The notes under the pieces were generated by a model. That model saw nothing but the letters and a program-made list of their open reading frames with translations, was not told the origin of the DNA and made no database searches. A program made the translations under genes and the position numbers. Shown here one piece after another: positions 5,985-14,445 of a stretch of 14,523 bases of DNA. Origin of the DNA: an uncultured Verrucomicrobiota bacterium (GTDB lineage Bacteria > Verrucomicrobiota > Kiritimatiellia > RFP12 > UBA1067); assembly GCA_946615875.1 (NCBI GenBank), contig CAMOIK010000034.1, positions 1 through 14,523 of the forward strand, in the 5' to 3' direction. Within the stretch, counting starts at the first letter, position 1. Every line of letters begins with the position of its first letter.

Positions 5985-8186
5985 ATGAGCGAGACCAACA
6001 ACAGCAGCTACAACGCGGAGAACATCCAGGTTCTGGAGGGCATGGAGGCGGTGCGCAAGCGCCCGGCCATGTACATAGGCGACACGGGGGAGCGCGGCTA
6101 CCATCACCTGGTCTATGAGGTGGTGGACAACTCCATCGACGAGGCGCTGGCCGGCTACTGCTCAATGATCGACGTGATCATCAACGCCGACGGCTCGCTC
6201 ACCGTCCAGGACAACGGACGCGGCATTCCTGTCGATATGCACCCGACCCAGCACCGCCCCGCCATAGAGGTGGTCCTGACCATACTGCACGCGGGCGGCA
6301 AGTTCGACGGCTCCAACTACAAGGTGTCCGGCGGTCTTCACGGCGTGGGCGTGTCGTGCGTGAACGCGCTTTCCGATTGGATGAAGGTGGAGGTGAAGCG
6401 CGACGGCAAGGTGCACCGCATAGAGTTTTCCCGCGGCCACGTCACGAAGCCTCTGGAGATCGTGGGCGAGTGCGGCAGCGAGACCGGCACGAAGGTGACG
6501 TTCTTCCCCGACCACACCATATTCACCTGCCGGGCGTTCAAGTGGGAGACGCTCTGCGCCCGTCTGCGCGAGCTTGCGTTCCTCAACAAGGGCGTGACCA
6601 TACACTTCCGCGACGACGAGGGAGAGACCCGCCACGAGGAGACTTTCCACTACGAAGGCGGCATCGACGAGTTCGTGGAATACCTCAACTCCAACAAGAA
6701 GCCGCTTTCGCCGATCATGCACTTCGAGGGCGAGAAGGAAGGCGTCACGGGCATGGTGCAGGCCGAGGTCGCGTTCCAGTACACCGAGTCCTACACCACC
6801 TTGGAGCAGACTTACTGCAACAACATCCACACGGTCGAAGGCGGCACGCACCTATCTGGCTTCCGCCGCGCTCTCACGGCCACAATCAACAAGTACGGCA
6901 CGGAGAACAAGCTGATAAAGGAGAAGGACAAGGTGACTGGCGACGACATGCGCGAGGGCCTCACCGTGATCGTCTCCGTAAAAGTGCCGCAGCCGCAGTT
7001 CGAGGGCCAGACAAAGACCAAGCTGGGCAACGGAGAAGTGGACGGCATCGTCGCCGGCATCGTCAGCGACAAGCTGATGACGTTCTTCGAGGAGAACCCG
7101 GCCGTCGCGAAGACGGTCATCGAGAAGACGCTGCTCGCCTGCAGGGCGCGCGAAGCGGCGCGCGCGGCGCGCGAATCGACCCGCCGCAAAGGCGTGATGG
7201 ACGGGCTTTCGCTGCCCGGCAAGCTCCGCGACTGCTCCGAGCGCGACCCTTCCAAGACAGAACTCTTCCTGGTCGAGGGCGATTCCGCCGGCGGCTCAGC
7301 CCAGACGGGGCGCGACCGCGCCACGCAGGCGATACTGCCGCTTCGCGGCAAGGTGCTGAACGTGGAGAAGGCGCGCATCGACCGCGTCCTGGCCAACCAG
7401 GAGATACGCACGCTGATCACGGCCATCGGCTGCGGGTTCGCGGAAGAGTGGGACATATCCAAGGCGAGATACCACAAGATCGTCATCATGACCGATGCGG
7501 ACGTGGACGGCGCCCACATCCGCACGCTCTTGCTCACCTTCTTCTACCGCAAGATGCCCGAACTCATAGAGAAGGGCTACATCTACCTGGCGCAGCCGCC
7601 GCTCTACAAGGTCGAGCGCAAGAAGAAGAGCGAATACGTGCTCACCGACGGCGACCTCACCAGCAAGCTCCTCACCCTCGGCCTAGACGACTGCGAGGTC
7701 AAGGGCAAAGACGGCGAGACGATGGACAAGGATCGCGCGAAGGAGTTTCTGACGCTTCTGGCCGAGATCGAGGCTTCCTGCAAGATGGTGGAGGAGCGTG
7801 GTTTCGACGCCGCCATCCTGGCCAACGACGCGACGGCGCAGGGCAGCGGGGCATCGATGCTCCGCAAGGAGTTCTCCGCGCTTTCCGGCTACGGCTACTC
7901 GCCCGACGACTGGTTTGGCGGGAGCCTCCGCAAGCTGCTCGACGACGTGCGCGCCCACGGCAAGCAGGGGCTTTCCATCTACCGCTTCAAGGGTCTCGGC
8001 GAGATGGATGCGGACGAACTCTTCGACACGACGATGAATCCCGCCAAGCGGCATATGCTGCGCGTGAAGATGGAAGACGCCGTCGCCGCCGACAGGATGT
8101 TCACGCTGTTGATGGGCGACGAGGTGGAGCCGCGCCGCAGGTTCATCGAGGACAACGCGCTCAACGTCCGCAATCTCGACTTCTGA
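5985..8186 (+). CDS. gyrB: DNA gyrase subunit B
   Basis: GyrB is the ATPase subunit of DNA gyrase, which with GyrA introduces negative supercoils. The 733-residue protein has an N-terminal GHKL ATPase domain (E45 and N49 in YEVVDNSIDEAL, DNGRGIPVD, and the ATP lid KVSGGLHGVGVSCVNALS), the transducer domain, and a TOPRIM domain with EGDSAGG (E431) and the metal triad D504-A-D506-V-D508. It ends with RFKGLGEM and the usual C-terminal tail NALNVRNLDF. About 100 residues are inserted between the TOPRIM core and RFKGLGEM, making it longer than Bacillus GyrB (about 640) and shorter than E. coli GyrB (804). ParE is the main alternative; the overall pattern favours GyrB. No Shine-Dalgarno sequence precedes the ATG, although the N-terminal context fits. 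It lies 45 bases after the serpin-like gene and 37 bases before dnaE. Confidence 0.93.
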   Translation: MSETNNSSYNAENIQVLEGMEAVRKRPAMYIGDTGERGYHHLVYEVVDNSIDEALAGYCSMIDVIINADGSLTVQDNGRGIPVDMHPTQHRPAIEVVLTILHAGGKFDGSNYKVSGGLHGVGVSCVNALSDWMKVEVKRDGKVHRIEFSRGHVTKPLEIVGECGSETGTKVTFFPDHTIFTCRAFKWETLCARLRELAFLNKGVTIHFRDDEGETRHEETFHYEGGIDEFVEYLNSNKKPLSPIMHFEGEKEGVTGMVQAEVAFQYTESYTTLEQTYCNNIHTVEGGTHLSGFRRALTATINKYGTENKLIKEKDKVTGDDMREGLTVIVSVKVPQPQFEGQTKTKLGNGEVDGIVAGIVSDKLMTFFEENPAVAKTVIEKTLLACRAREAARAARESTRRKGVMDGLSLPGKLRDCSERDPSKTELFLVEGDSAGGSAQTGRDRATQAILPLRGKVLNVEKARIDRVLANQEIRTLITAIGCGFAEEWDISKARYHKIVIMTDADVDGAHIRTLLLTFFYRKMPELIEKGYIYLAQPPLYKVERKKKSEYVLTDGDLTSKLLTLGLDDCEVKGKDGETMDKDRAKEFLTLLAEIEASCKMVEERGFDAAILANDATAQGSGASMLRKEFSALSGYGYSPDDWFGGSLRKLLDDVRAHGKQGLSIYRFKGLGEMDADELFDTTMNPAKRHMLRVKMEDAVAADRMFTLLMGDEVEPRRRFIEDNALNVRNLDF

Positions 8187-8189
8187 CGT

Positions 8190-8210
8190 GCGGCGGCCCC
8201 GCGCCGCCGC
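8190..8210 (+). other. GC hairpin between gyrB and dnaE
   Basis: A perfect 7-bp inverted repeat GCGGCGG / CCGCCGC with a 7-base loop starts four bases after the gyrB stop codon and ends 13 bases before the dnaE ATG. No T-tract is present. It occupies the place where a ribosome site for dnaE would be expected, and none is visible there. Confidence 0.45.
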
Positions 8211-8223
8211 GCCACCGCGCGGC

Positions 8224-11200
8224 ATGACAGACTTCGTCCATCTGCATCTGCACACGACGTATTCGCTGCTGGACGGCCAGTGCCAGCTCGCGCCGCTGGT
8301 GCTGCACGCCCGGAAGGCCGGGTTGAAGGCGCTGGCCGTCACCGACCACGGCAACTTGTACGCCCTGAAAGCCTTCTACGACACTTGCAGGTCCAAGAAG
8401 AAGGCGTTCGCGGAGGTGCCGCCGATCAAGCCGATTCTCGGCTGCGAGACCTACGTGACATCCACGGGCGACTACCGGACGCGCGACAAGAACGAGCGCC
8501 GCCACCACCTGTGCCTCCACGCCAAGAACCTGAAGGGCTACAAAAACCTCGTCAAGCTGATTTCGGAGTCTCATATCAACGGCTTCTACGGCAGGCCGCG
8601 CATCGACCACTCTCTGCTGGAGAAATACCACGAGGGGCTGCACTGCTCCGCCGCGTGCATCGCCGGGGAAGTGCCGTCGGCCATCGAAGCCGGACGCATG
8701 GACGAGGCGGAGCGCATCGCTAAGTGGTATAAGGAGCTCTTCGGCGACGACTACTCCCTGGAGGTCATGCTCCACAAATCGACCAAGGCCGGCCCGGACA
8801 TCCCCATGGAGGCGCGGGACGACTTCAGGAATCTCTACGAGCGCCAGGTCCGCGTGGTCAAGGGATCGCTGGAGCTCGGCCGCAGACTCGGCATCCGCGT
8901 GATCGCGACGAACGACGTGCACTTCCTCGACAAGGAGGACGACGACAGCCACGACGTGCTGCTGGCGCTCTCGACAGGCGCGAAGATGAGCGACGCGAAG
9001 CGCATGATCTACACCGGCGAGGAATATTTCAAGACCGGCGACGAGATGGCCGCGCTTTTCTCGGAGTGTCCGGAGGTGGTCTCCAACACGCTCGAAGTCG
9101 CCGAGATGGTCGAAGAATACAAGCTGGACTCCGACCCGATCATGCCGAAGTTCGACATTCCTCCGTCGTTCGGCACGGAGGAGACGACGCGGGCGAAATA
9201 CGACGAGTCCACCTTGACGGCGATGTATCCGGAAGGGCGCGTGGCCAAGCTCGGCGGCTACGACAAGGTCATCCGCATCCAGTTCGAGGCGGAATACCTC
9301 GCGCATCTCGTATGGGAGGGAGCGAAGAAGCGATGGGGCGGCGCCGAAGGACGCGATGCGCCCGGCGGCGATGGCGGCGGCGACGCGCCCGCCCCGCGCC
9401 CATCGACGCCGCACGGCCTGCCGCAGGACGTGGAAGAGCGCGTGCAGTTCGAGCTGGACACCATCCGCACGATGGGCTTTCCCGGCTACTTCCTGATCGT
9501 GCAGGACTACATAGGCGCTGCTCGGCGGATGGGCGTGTGGGTCGGGCCTGGGCGCGGATCGGCCGCCGGCTCCGCGGTGGCGTACGCGCTGGGCATAACG
9601 AACGTCGATCCGCTCAAGTTCGATCTCCTCTTCGAGCGCTTCCTCAACCCGGACCGCATATCGATGCCGGATATCGACGTTGATTTCGACGACGCCGGGC
9701 GAGAGCGCGTGCTCGACTACGTTACGAAGAAATACGGCGCCGACCATGTGGCGCACATCGTCACCTTCGGCCAGATGGCGGCGAAGTCGGCCATAAAGGA
9801 CGTCGGCCGCGTGATGGACTATCCGCTGGCGGAGACGAACCGCCTCGCCGCGCTTGTCCCGGACACGCCCAAGATAACCCTCTCGAAGGCGCGCAAGGAG
9901 TCGCCTGACCTGGACGCCGCTTTCGAGTCCGACGACCCCACCGTCCACAAGCTCCTGGAGCGCGCGGCCCGCCTGGAGGGGTCCATTCGCCAGCCGGGCG
10001 TCCACGCCTGCGGCATCATCATTTCCCGCGACCCCTTGATCGAGACGCTTCCCGTGATGCCGACGCCCGACAAAGGCGGGAAGAAGGACGGCTCGGCGGC
10101 GTCCGGCGACGACAAGCTGCTGACGACGCAGTATGACGGGCACTACGTGGAGCCTGTCGGGCTGCTGAAGATGGACTTCCTCGGCTTGAAAACCCTTACG
10201 GTCGAGAAGGAGTGCGTGGCGCTGCTGAAGGAGCGCGGCATCGACCTCGATCCCGACCGCATCCCCGACGACGACCGCATCACCTACGAGCTCTTCGGGC
10301 GTGGCGAGACGACGGGACTCTTCCAGTTCGAGTCCGACGGCATGAAGAAGTGGCTGATGGCGCTCCAGCCCGAGCGTCTCACCGACCTCGTGGCCATGAA
10401 CGCGCTGTACCGCCCGGGTCCGATGGACTACATACCGGCGTTCGTGCGGCGCAAGCAGGGCGAGGAGCCGGTGACCTACGACCATCCGCTGATGGAGAAG
10501 TATCTGAAGGATACCTACGGCGTGACGGTCTATCAGGAGCAGGTGATGCTTCTTTCGCGTCTGCTCGCCGGCTTCACCCGCGGCCAGTCGGACGCGCTGC
10601 GCAAGGCGATGGGCAAGAAGCTCATGGACATCATGAACGAACTCAAGGCGAAGTTCGTCAAGGGGTGCCTGGACAATCCGGAGTTTCGCATAGACAAGTG
10701 GGCGGACGAGGCGGAGGCGAAGAAGCTTATCGAGAAGATCTGGACCGACTGGGAAGCGTTCGCGTCGTATGCGTTCAACAAGTCCCACGCCGTATGCTAC
10801 GCATGGGTCGCATACCAGACCGGCTACATGAAGGCGCACTACCCGGCGGAGTTCATGTGCGCCCAGATATCCTCGGAAATCGGCAACTTCGACAAGCTGC
10901 CCGGTTTCGTGGCGGAGGCGCAGGAGATGGGCCTGGAGCTGCGGCTTCCCGACGTCAATGAGTCCGGCAGCCGCTTCGTGCCCACGCCGGACGCGAAGGG
11001 CATCCGCTACGGGCTCGGCGGCATCAAGGGCGTGGGCGAGTTCGCGGCGGAGTCGATCGTGGCGGAGCGCAAGGCCAACGGGCCTTACACGGGCTTTCTC
11101 GACTTCTGCGTGAGGCTCGCGGGGTCGAACGCGGTCAATAAGCGCGTGCTCGAGAACCTGACGCGCACAGGCGCCTTTGCCTCCATCGAGCCGAACCGCG

Positions 11201-12195
11201 CCAAGCTCTTCAACAATATCGAGTTCGCGCTGAAGAGAGCGCAGCAGCGCGCGAAGGAGAAGGCGAGCGCTCAGACGTCGTTCTTCGACATGATGGCTGG
11301 CGGCGAGGAGAAGGTGGACGACTCCGAGCTGGCGAGCATGCCGCCTTTCTCCCCGGTGGAAGACCTGAAGAACGAGAGGGAGCTGCTGGGCGTCTATATC
11401 TCCGGGCATCCGCTGCAGTCGTGCAGGCGCATCATATCCGAGGTCTCGACCTTCAAGGCCGGCGACATTGGGAACGTGGAGAAGGTGGACGAGCTGCTGC
11501 GCGCCGTTCCGGACTCCAAGCGCGACCGCTGGAAACTCAAGCGCGACCCGCACTTGAAGGACAAGCTGATGCTTACCCACCTCGACGTGCGCGTGGTGGG
11601 GTCGCTCGCGTCGTGCAGCGTCAGGGCTGGCAAGCCCCGGCCTGACGGCTCGGTGGGCGGCAAGTGGGCGATCCTGGGCATCGACGATGGCACCGGCACT
11701 CTCGAAGGGATGTGCTTCGCCAAGGCTTGGGAGGCGTGTTCGGCGCTGGAGACGAAGATCGACCAGCTCGTAATGCTCTGCGGCGAGATTTCGCACCGCG
11801 TGAACTACGACAAGTCGGACGTGGATCGGCTCCATCCCTCGCTGGGCGACCTCTCCTTCACGGTCAAGGAGGCGTATCCCATAGAGGACGCCATGCCGCT
11901 GCTCTCGAAAGGCCTGCGAATGCGCTTCTCTCGTGAAGACCCCGACGCGCTTGCGAAGGTCGAAAGGGTGCGCGACATAGCCGCGGCGCATCGCGGCACG
12001 TTCCCTCTAGTCGCGGAGATCGCCATGGGCGACGGCTCGCTGGTGAGCATCGACCTCGGCGACGCGTGCAGGGTCAAGCTGGATGTCGCATTCCTCGCGG
12101 AGCTTGCAAAGGTCCTTCCGCAGAGCGAGACGGCGTATTCGCCGTCCGACAAGATATACCTCGCTCCTCCCGCCCCCAAGCCCTGGGAGATGTAG
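8224..12195 (+). CDS. dnaE: DNA polymerase III alpha subunit DnaE
   Basis: DnaE is the replicative polymerase of the bacterial replisome. The 1323-residue protein starts with a PHP domain (HLHLHTTYSLLDG at 6-18, TDHGN at 40-44, SAACIAGEVP, ATNDVHF), followed by a C-family polymerase core with PGRGSAAGSAVAYALG and PDIDVDFDD. The predicted catalytic aspartates are D485, D487 and D651 (in KMDFLGLKTLT), matching D401, D403 and D555 of E. coli. The fingers region carries ETTGLFQFESDGMK and NALYRPGPMDYIP. After the helix-hairpin-helix region comes QTSFFD at 1017-1022, which fits the beta-clamp binding motif, then an OB-fold region and a C-terminal domain. The ATG at 8224 gives the family N-terminus (MTDFVHLHLH); a GTG at 8188 in the same frame would add a GC-rich, unlikely 12-residue extension. 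A Gly/Ala/Pro-rich insert lies at about residues 370-400. No Shine-Dalgarno site is seen. Confidence 0.96.
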   Translation: MTDFVHLHLHTTYSLLDGQCQLAPLVLHARKAGLKALAVTDHGNLYALKAFYDTCRSKKKAFAEVPPIKPILGCETYVTSTGDYRTRDKNERRHHLCLHAKNLKGYKNLVKLISESHINGFYGRPRIDHSLLEKYHEGLHCSAACIAGEVPSAIEAGRMDEAERIAKWYKELFGDDYSLEVMLHKSTKAGPDIPMEARDDFRNLYERQVRVVKGSLELGRRLGIRVIATNDVHFLDKEDDDSHDVLLALSTGAKMSDAKRMIYTGEEYFKTGDEMAALFSECPEVVSNTLEVAEMVEEYKLDSDPIMPKFDIPPSFGTEETTRAKYDESTLTAMYPEGRVAKLGGYDKVIRIQFEAEYLAHLVWEGAKKRWGGAEGRDAPGGDGGGDAPAPRPSTPHGLPQDVEERVQFELDTIRTMGFPGYFLIVQDYIGAARRMGVWVGPGRGSAAGSAVAYALGITNVDPLKFDLLFERFLNPDRISMPDIDVDFDDAGRERVLDYVTKKYGADHVAHIVTFGQMAAKSAIKDVGRVMDYPLAETNRLAALVPDTPKITLSKARKESPDLDAAFESDDPTVHKLLERAARLEGSIRQPGVHACGIIISRDPLIETLPVMPTPDKGGKKDGSAASGDDKLLTTQYDGHYVEPVGLLKMDFLGLKTLTVEKECVALLKERGIDLDPDRIPDDDRITYELFGRGETTGLFQFESDGMKKWLMALQPERLTDLVAMNALYRPGPMDYIPAFVRRKQGEEPVTYDHPLMEKYLKDTYGVTVYQEQVMLLSRLLAGFTRGQSDALRKAMGKKLMDIMNELKAKFVKGCLDNPEFRIDKWADEAEAKKLIEKIWTDWEAFASYAFNKSHAVCYAWVAYQTGYMKAHYPAEFMCAQISSEIGNFDKLPGFVAEAQEMGLELRLPDVNESGSRFVPTPDAKGIRYGLGGIKGVGEFAAESIVAERKANGPYTGFLDFCVRLAGSNAVNKRVLENLTRTGAFASIEPNRAKLFNNIEFALKRAQQRAKEKASAQTSFFDMMAGGEEKVDDSELASMPPFSPVEDLKNERELLGVYISGHPLQSCRRIISEVSTFKAGDIGNVEKVDELLRAVPDSKRDRWKLKRDPHLKDKLMLTHLDVRVVGSLASCSVRAGKPRPDGSVGGKWAILGIDDGTGTLEGMCFAKAWEACSALETKIDQLVMLCGEISHRVNYDKSDVDRLHPSLGDLSFTVKEAYPIEDAMPLLSKGLRMRFSREDPDALAKVERVRDIAAAHRGTFPLVAEIAMGDGSLVSIDLGDACRVKLDVAFLAELAKVLPQSETAYSPSDKIYLAPPAPKPWEM

Positions 12196-12201
12196 CGGCG
12201 G
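12196..12201. other. Six-base gap between convergent genes
   Basis: Only CGGCGG separates the dnaE stop (+) from the mnmE stop (-). No bidirectional terminator fits here; the only stem is 4 bp (CGGC/GCCG, 12199-12211), and half of it is mnmE coding sequence. Termination of both runs must therefore occur inside the opposing gene or depend on Rho (inference). Confidence 0.6.
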
Positions 12202-13491
12202 CTATTTGCCGACGCAGAAGCGCGAGAAGAGGCGCTCCAGCATGTCATCCGTGTATTCCGCGCCGATGTGCCTGCCGAGCGCCTCGGCGGCGGCGCGGAC
12301 CGCGTTGCCCGCCAGCACCAGGTCGCCGCCGACGGAAAGCGCGGCCCGCAGATGCGACGAGGCCTGCATTATGGCGGCGACGGCGCGTTCGCCTTCGTCT
12401 CCGCTTTCGCCGGCCGGCGAGCCGGTCTGCGCCTGGCGTGCGAGCGCGGCGCCGATTTCCTTGCGCAGTGCGTCCAGTCCCTCGCCGGTCTTGGAGGATA
12501 CGTTCAGCCCTTCGCCGCGCGACAGGTCGCACTTGGCGTGTATTCGGATGGTGGCGGCGCCGTCGCCGCGAGCGGCGGGGACGGCCGGCCATTCGCCGCC
12601 GGAGCCAAGCGCCAGGACGACGTCGGCCCTCGCCATGTAGTCTTCGGTGCGCCTCACGCCCTCGGCTTCGATCGCGTCGGAGCTTTCGCGCAGTCCCGCC
12701 GTATCGACAAGGCGGACCGGCCAGCCGTCGATGTCCAGCCAGGCGTCTATCGCGTCGCGAGTGGTGCCTGCGGCGGGTGAGACGATGGCGCGGTTCTCCT
12801 GGACGAGCGCGTTGAAGAGCGAACTCTTGCCCGCGTTCGGCTCGCCGGCGAGGACGACGAGCGCGCCGTGGCGCATGATTGCGCGCGTGCGCAGCCGTCG
12901 CGTCGCATCGTCGAGCGAGTCGAGGAGGGCGGCGATGCGCTTGGCCACGCCGTCCGCGAAGTCGTCGGGCAGCTCGCCTTCGTCGATGTCGAGAGAATGT
13001 TCGATGGCGGAGGATACGTCGAGCGCGGCTTCGTAGCATTCCCGCAGACGGCGGGTGGATTCGCCGGCCAGACCGGAGAGCGCGGCTTCCGCGGCCTGGT
13101 CGGTCTTCGCGTCTATGAGGTCTATGACCGCCTGCGCGCCCTCGTAGTCGATGCGCCCGTTCAGGAACGCGCGCTCGGTGAATTCGCCGCGTCTGGCCAG
13201 CCTCGCGCCGCAGCGCAGAGCGGCGTCCAGCAAGCGGCGCGGCGCGACAATTCCGCCGTGGCACTGCAGCTCCGCCACGTCCTCGCCGGTGTAGGAGCGG
13301 GGCGCGGCGAACGCCAGCACCACGCACTCTTCCCCAAGTACGCGACGCACGGCGATGCGGCCTGGGACGATGCCGCCGCCGGCCAGCGACGCGGCGATGC
13401 CGTGCGCGTCGGGCCCGGATATGCGCACGACGGCGACGCCGCCGCGCCCCGGCGGAGTGGAAACCGCGGCTATGGTGTCAGGGAACGTCAT
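12202..13491 (-). CDS. mnmE: tRNA uridine-5-carboxymethylaminomethyl modification GTPase MnmE (TrmE)
   Basis: MnmE works with MnmG (GidA) to install the cmnm5 group on the wobble uridine of certain tRNAs, using a folate carrier and GTP. The 429-residue product has the N-terminal folate-binding domain (SYTGEDVAELQCHGG, GEFTERAFLNGRIDYEGAQAV), a central G domain with G1 GEPNAGKSS (216-224), G2 GTTRD (242-246) and G3 DTAGLRE (from 263), and ends in FCVGK, the conserved C-terminal Cys motif (FCIGK in E. coli). The G4 guanine-specificity motif, normally NKxD, reads AKCD (319-322), so the Asn is missing. The ATG at 13491 gives the family start MTFPDTIAAVSTPPG; the 12-residue extension available upstream is not conserved-looking. 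The start overlaps the end of the upstream metalloenzyme gene by 14 bases and has no Shine-Dalgarno site, suggesting translational coupling. Confidence 0.95.
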   Translation of the reverse strand: MTFPDTIAAVSTPPGRGGVAVVRISGPDAHGIAASLAGGGIVPGRIAVRRVLGEECVVLAFAAPRSYTGEDVAELQCHGGIVAPRRLLDAALRCGARLARRGEFTERAFLNGRIDYEGAQAVIDLIDAKTDQAAEAALSGLAGESTRRLRECYEAALDVSSAIEHSLDIDEGELPDDFADGVAKRIAALLDSLDDATRRLRTRAIMRHGALVVLAGEPNAGKSSLFNALVQENRAIVSPAAGTTRDAIDAWLDIDGWPVRLVDTAGLRESSDAIEAEGVRRTEDYMARADVVLALGSGGEWPAVPAARGDGAATIRIHAKCDLSRGEGLNVSSKTGEGLDALRKEIGAALARQAQTGSPAGESGDEGERAVAAIMQASSHLRAALSVGGDLVLAGNAVRAAAEALGRHIGAEYTDDMLERLFSRFCVGK

Positions 13492-14347
13492 CAAAGGCGG
13501 AGAGGATTGCCGGCGTGACGTCGACAAGCGACGAGACGCGTTCGCGGATTGCTGCTTCGCGCGGGCCGAATGCGATGAAGGGGACGGGATTGCGCGTGTG
13601 TCCCCGGTCCATGACGGTCTCGATGTTGCCGTGGTCGGCTGTCATGACGAGCGTGAGCCCCGCCACTTCCACCAGCTGCACGAGCTGCTCCAGGAAGCGG
13701 TCGTAGGTGCGCAGCACGGCGCAGGCGCGCGAGTAGTCCATCGAATGGCCGGAGACGTCGGTCTGGAAGAATTCGAACAGCGTGAAGTCGCTTTTCGCCG
13801 CCAGCGCGGCGAGATGCTGCGCGGCCCGCTGCGGCGTTATGGTCGGCACGTCCGGGTAGCGGTCTTGTATCGTCTCGCGGGTGATGTCTTGCATGAGAGC
13901 CTGGTTTGCCATCAGGTCATCGACCGTCTTGACCGTCTCAGGCACGGTGAGCGCCATGACGGTGGTGACGGACTTGAAGCGGCGCATGGCCAGGTCGTCC
14001 GCGTTGTCGATGAGATACGCGTCGGCGAAGGTGATCGACCTGCCTCTTTTCTGGAGCTGGAGGAACAGGTTGTTTTCCTCGATTATGCGCCGGAGGCTCG
14101 GCCCCGGGAACCCCTCGCAGTGCTTGCCCATCGCCTTGGCGCAGTTCACGCCGGTGAACATGGTGGCCTGGCCGGTCGCGCTTTGCGGCAGACCTTCGAC
14201 GCCCAGGCAGGCGTCAATCGACCGTGAATGCCGCTTGATCAGGCTGCACAGGACAGGGCAGACCTCCGCATTGACCGGATTGTCGGTCGCGGGCGCGCGC
14301 AACCCCACACCGTCTATGAATAGAAAAAGAATCCTCACAATGCGCAT
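13478..14347 (-). CDS. Short metalloenzyme of the iPGM/alkaline phosphatase superfamily
   Basis: The product (289 residues from this ATG) has the scattered metal-binding blocks of the alkaline phosphatase/phosphoglycerate mutase superfamily: ILFLFIDGVGL at the N-terminus (Asp), PQSATGQATMFTG (S56 aligns with the nucleophile Ser of PNSEVGH in cofactor-independent phosphoglycerate mutase), DVSGHSMDY, TADHGNIE and GHTRNPVPFIAFGP. It is far shorter than true iPGM (about 510 residues) because the inserted phosphotransferase domain is missing, so mutase activity is not implied; a phosphatase or other phospho-transfer role is possible. No signal peptide is likely. I give the ATG at 14347 as the conservative start, but it directly abuts the TATAAT of the promoter element. 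If that promoter is correct, the message starts about three bases before GTG 14338, giving MRILFLFIDGVGL (286 residues). It is the first gene of the - run and overlaps mnmE by 14 bases. Confidence 0.82.
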   Translation of the reverse strand: MRIVRILFLFIDGVGLRAPATDNPVNAEVCPVLCSLIKRHSRSIDACLGVEGLPQSATGQATMFTGVNCAKAMGKHCEGFPGPSLRRIIEENNLFLQLQKRGRSITFADAYLIDNADDLAMRRFKSVTTVMALTVPETVKTVDDLMANQALMQDITRETIQDRYPDVPTITPQRAAQHLAALAAKSDFTLFEFFQTDVSGHSMDYSRACAVLRTYDRFLEQLVQLVEVAGLTLVMTADHGNIETVMDRGHTRNPVPFIAFGPREAAIRERVSSLVDVTPAILSAFDDVP

Positions 14348-14365
14348 ATTATACCATATTTTCCG
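14348..14365 (-). promoter_or_regulatory. Extended -10 promoter of the metalloenzyme-mnmE run
   Basis: Read on the - strand this is CGGAAAATATGGTATAAT, identical over 18 bases to the element before secA. The TATAAT hexamer occupies 14353-14348 with TGG before it. The last T is 10 bases before GTG 14338, the same spacing as between the secA element and its ATG. No -35 hexamer and no Shine-Dalgarno sequence are seen. The promoter function and leaderless start are inference. Confidence 0.75.
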
Positions 14366-14410
14366 CGCCTTGCGCCGCCGAGACGCGCCGTCGCCCATCA
14401 TTTTCCTTGT

Positions 14411-14445
14411 TTGGTAGTTGGTAGATGGTAGTTGGTAGATGGTAG
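14411..14445 (+). repeat. Tandem heptad repeat, five copies of WTGGTAG
   Basis: Five uninterrupted 7-base units read TTGGTAG, TTGGTAG, ATGGTAG, TTGGTAG, ATGGTAG. The alternation of T and A in the first position makes a 14-base super-period over the last four. It lies 46 bases upstream of the promoter element of the metalloenzyme gene, in non-coding DNA. Confidence 0.9.

Noticed and set aside
5985..8186. ParE instead of GyrB
   Set aside because: Motifs such as the N-terminal ATPase block and the NALNVRNLDF tail fit GyrB better, though no partner subunit is present to settle it completely.
8188..8223. GTG start for dnaE
   Set aside because: It adds a GC-rich 12-residue peptide that translates the hairpin; the ATG at 8224 gives the standard MTDFVHLHLH start.
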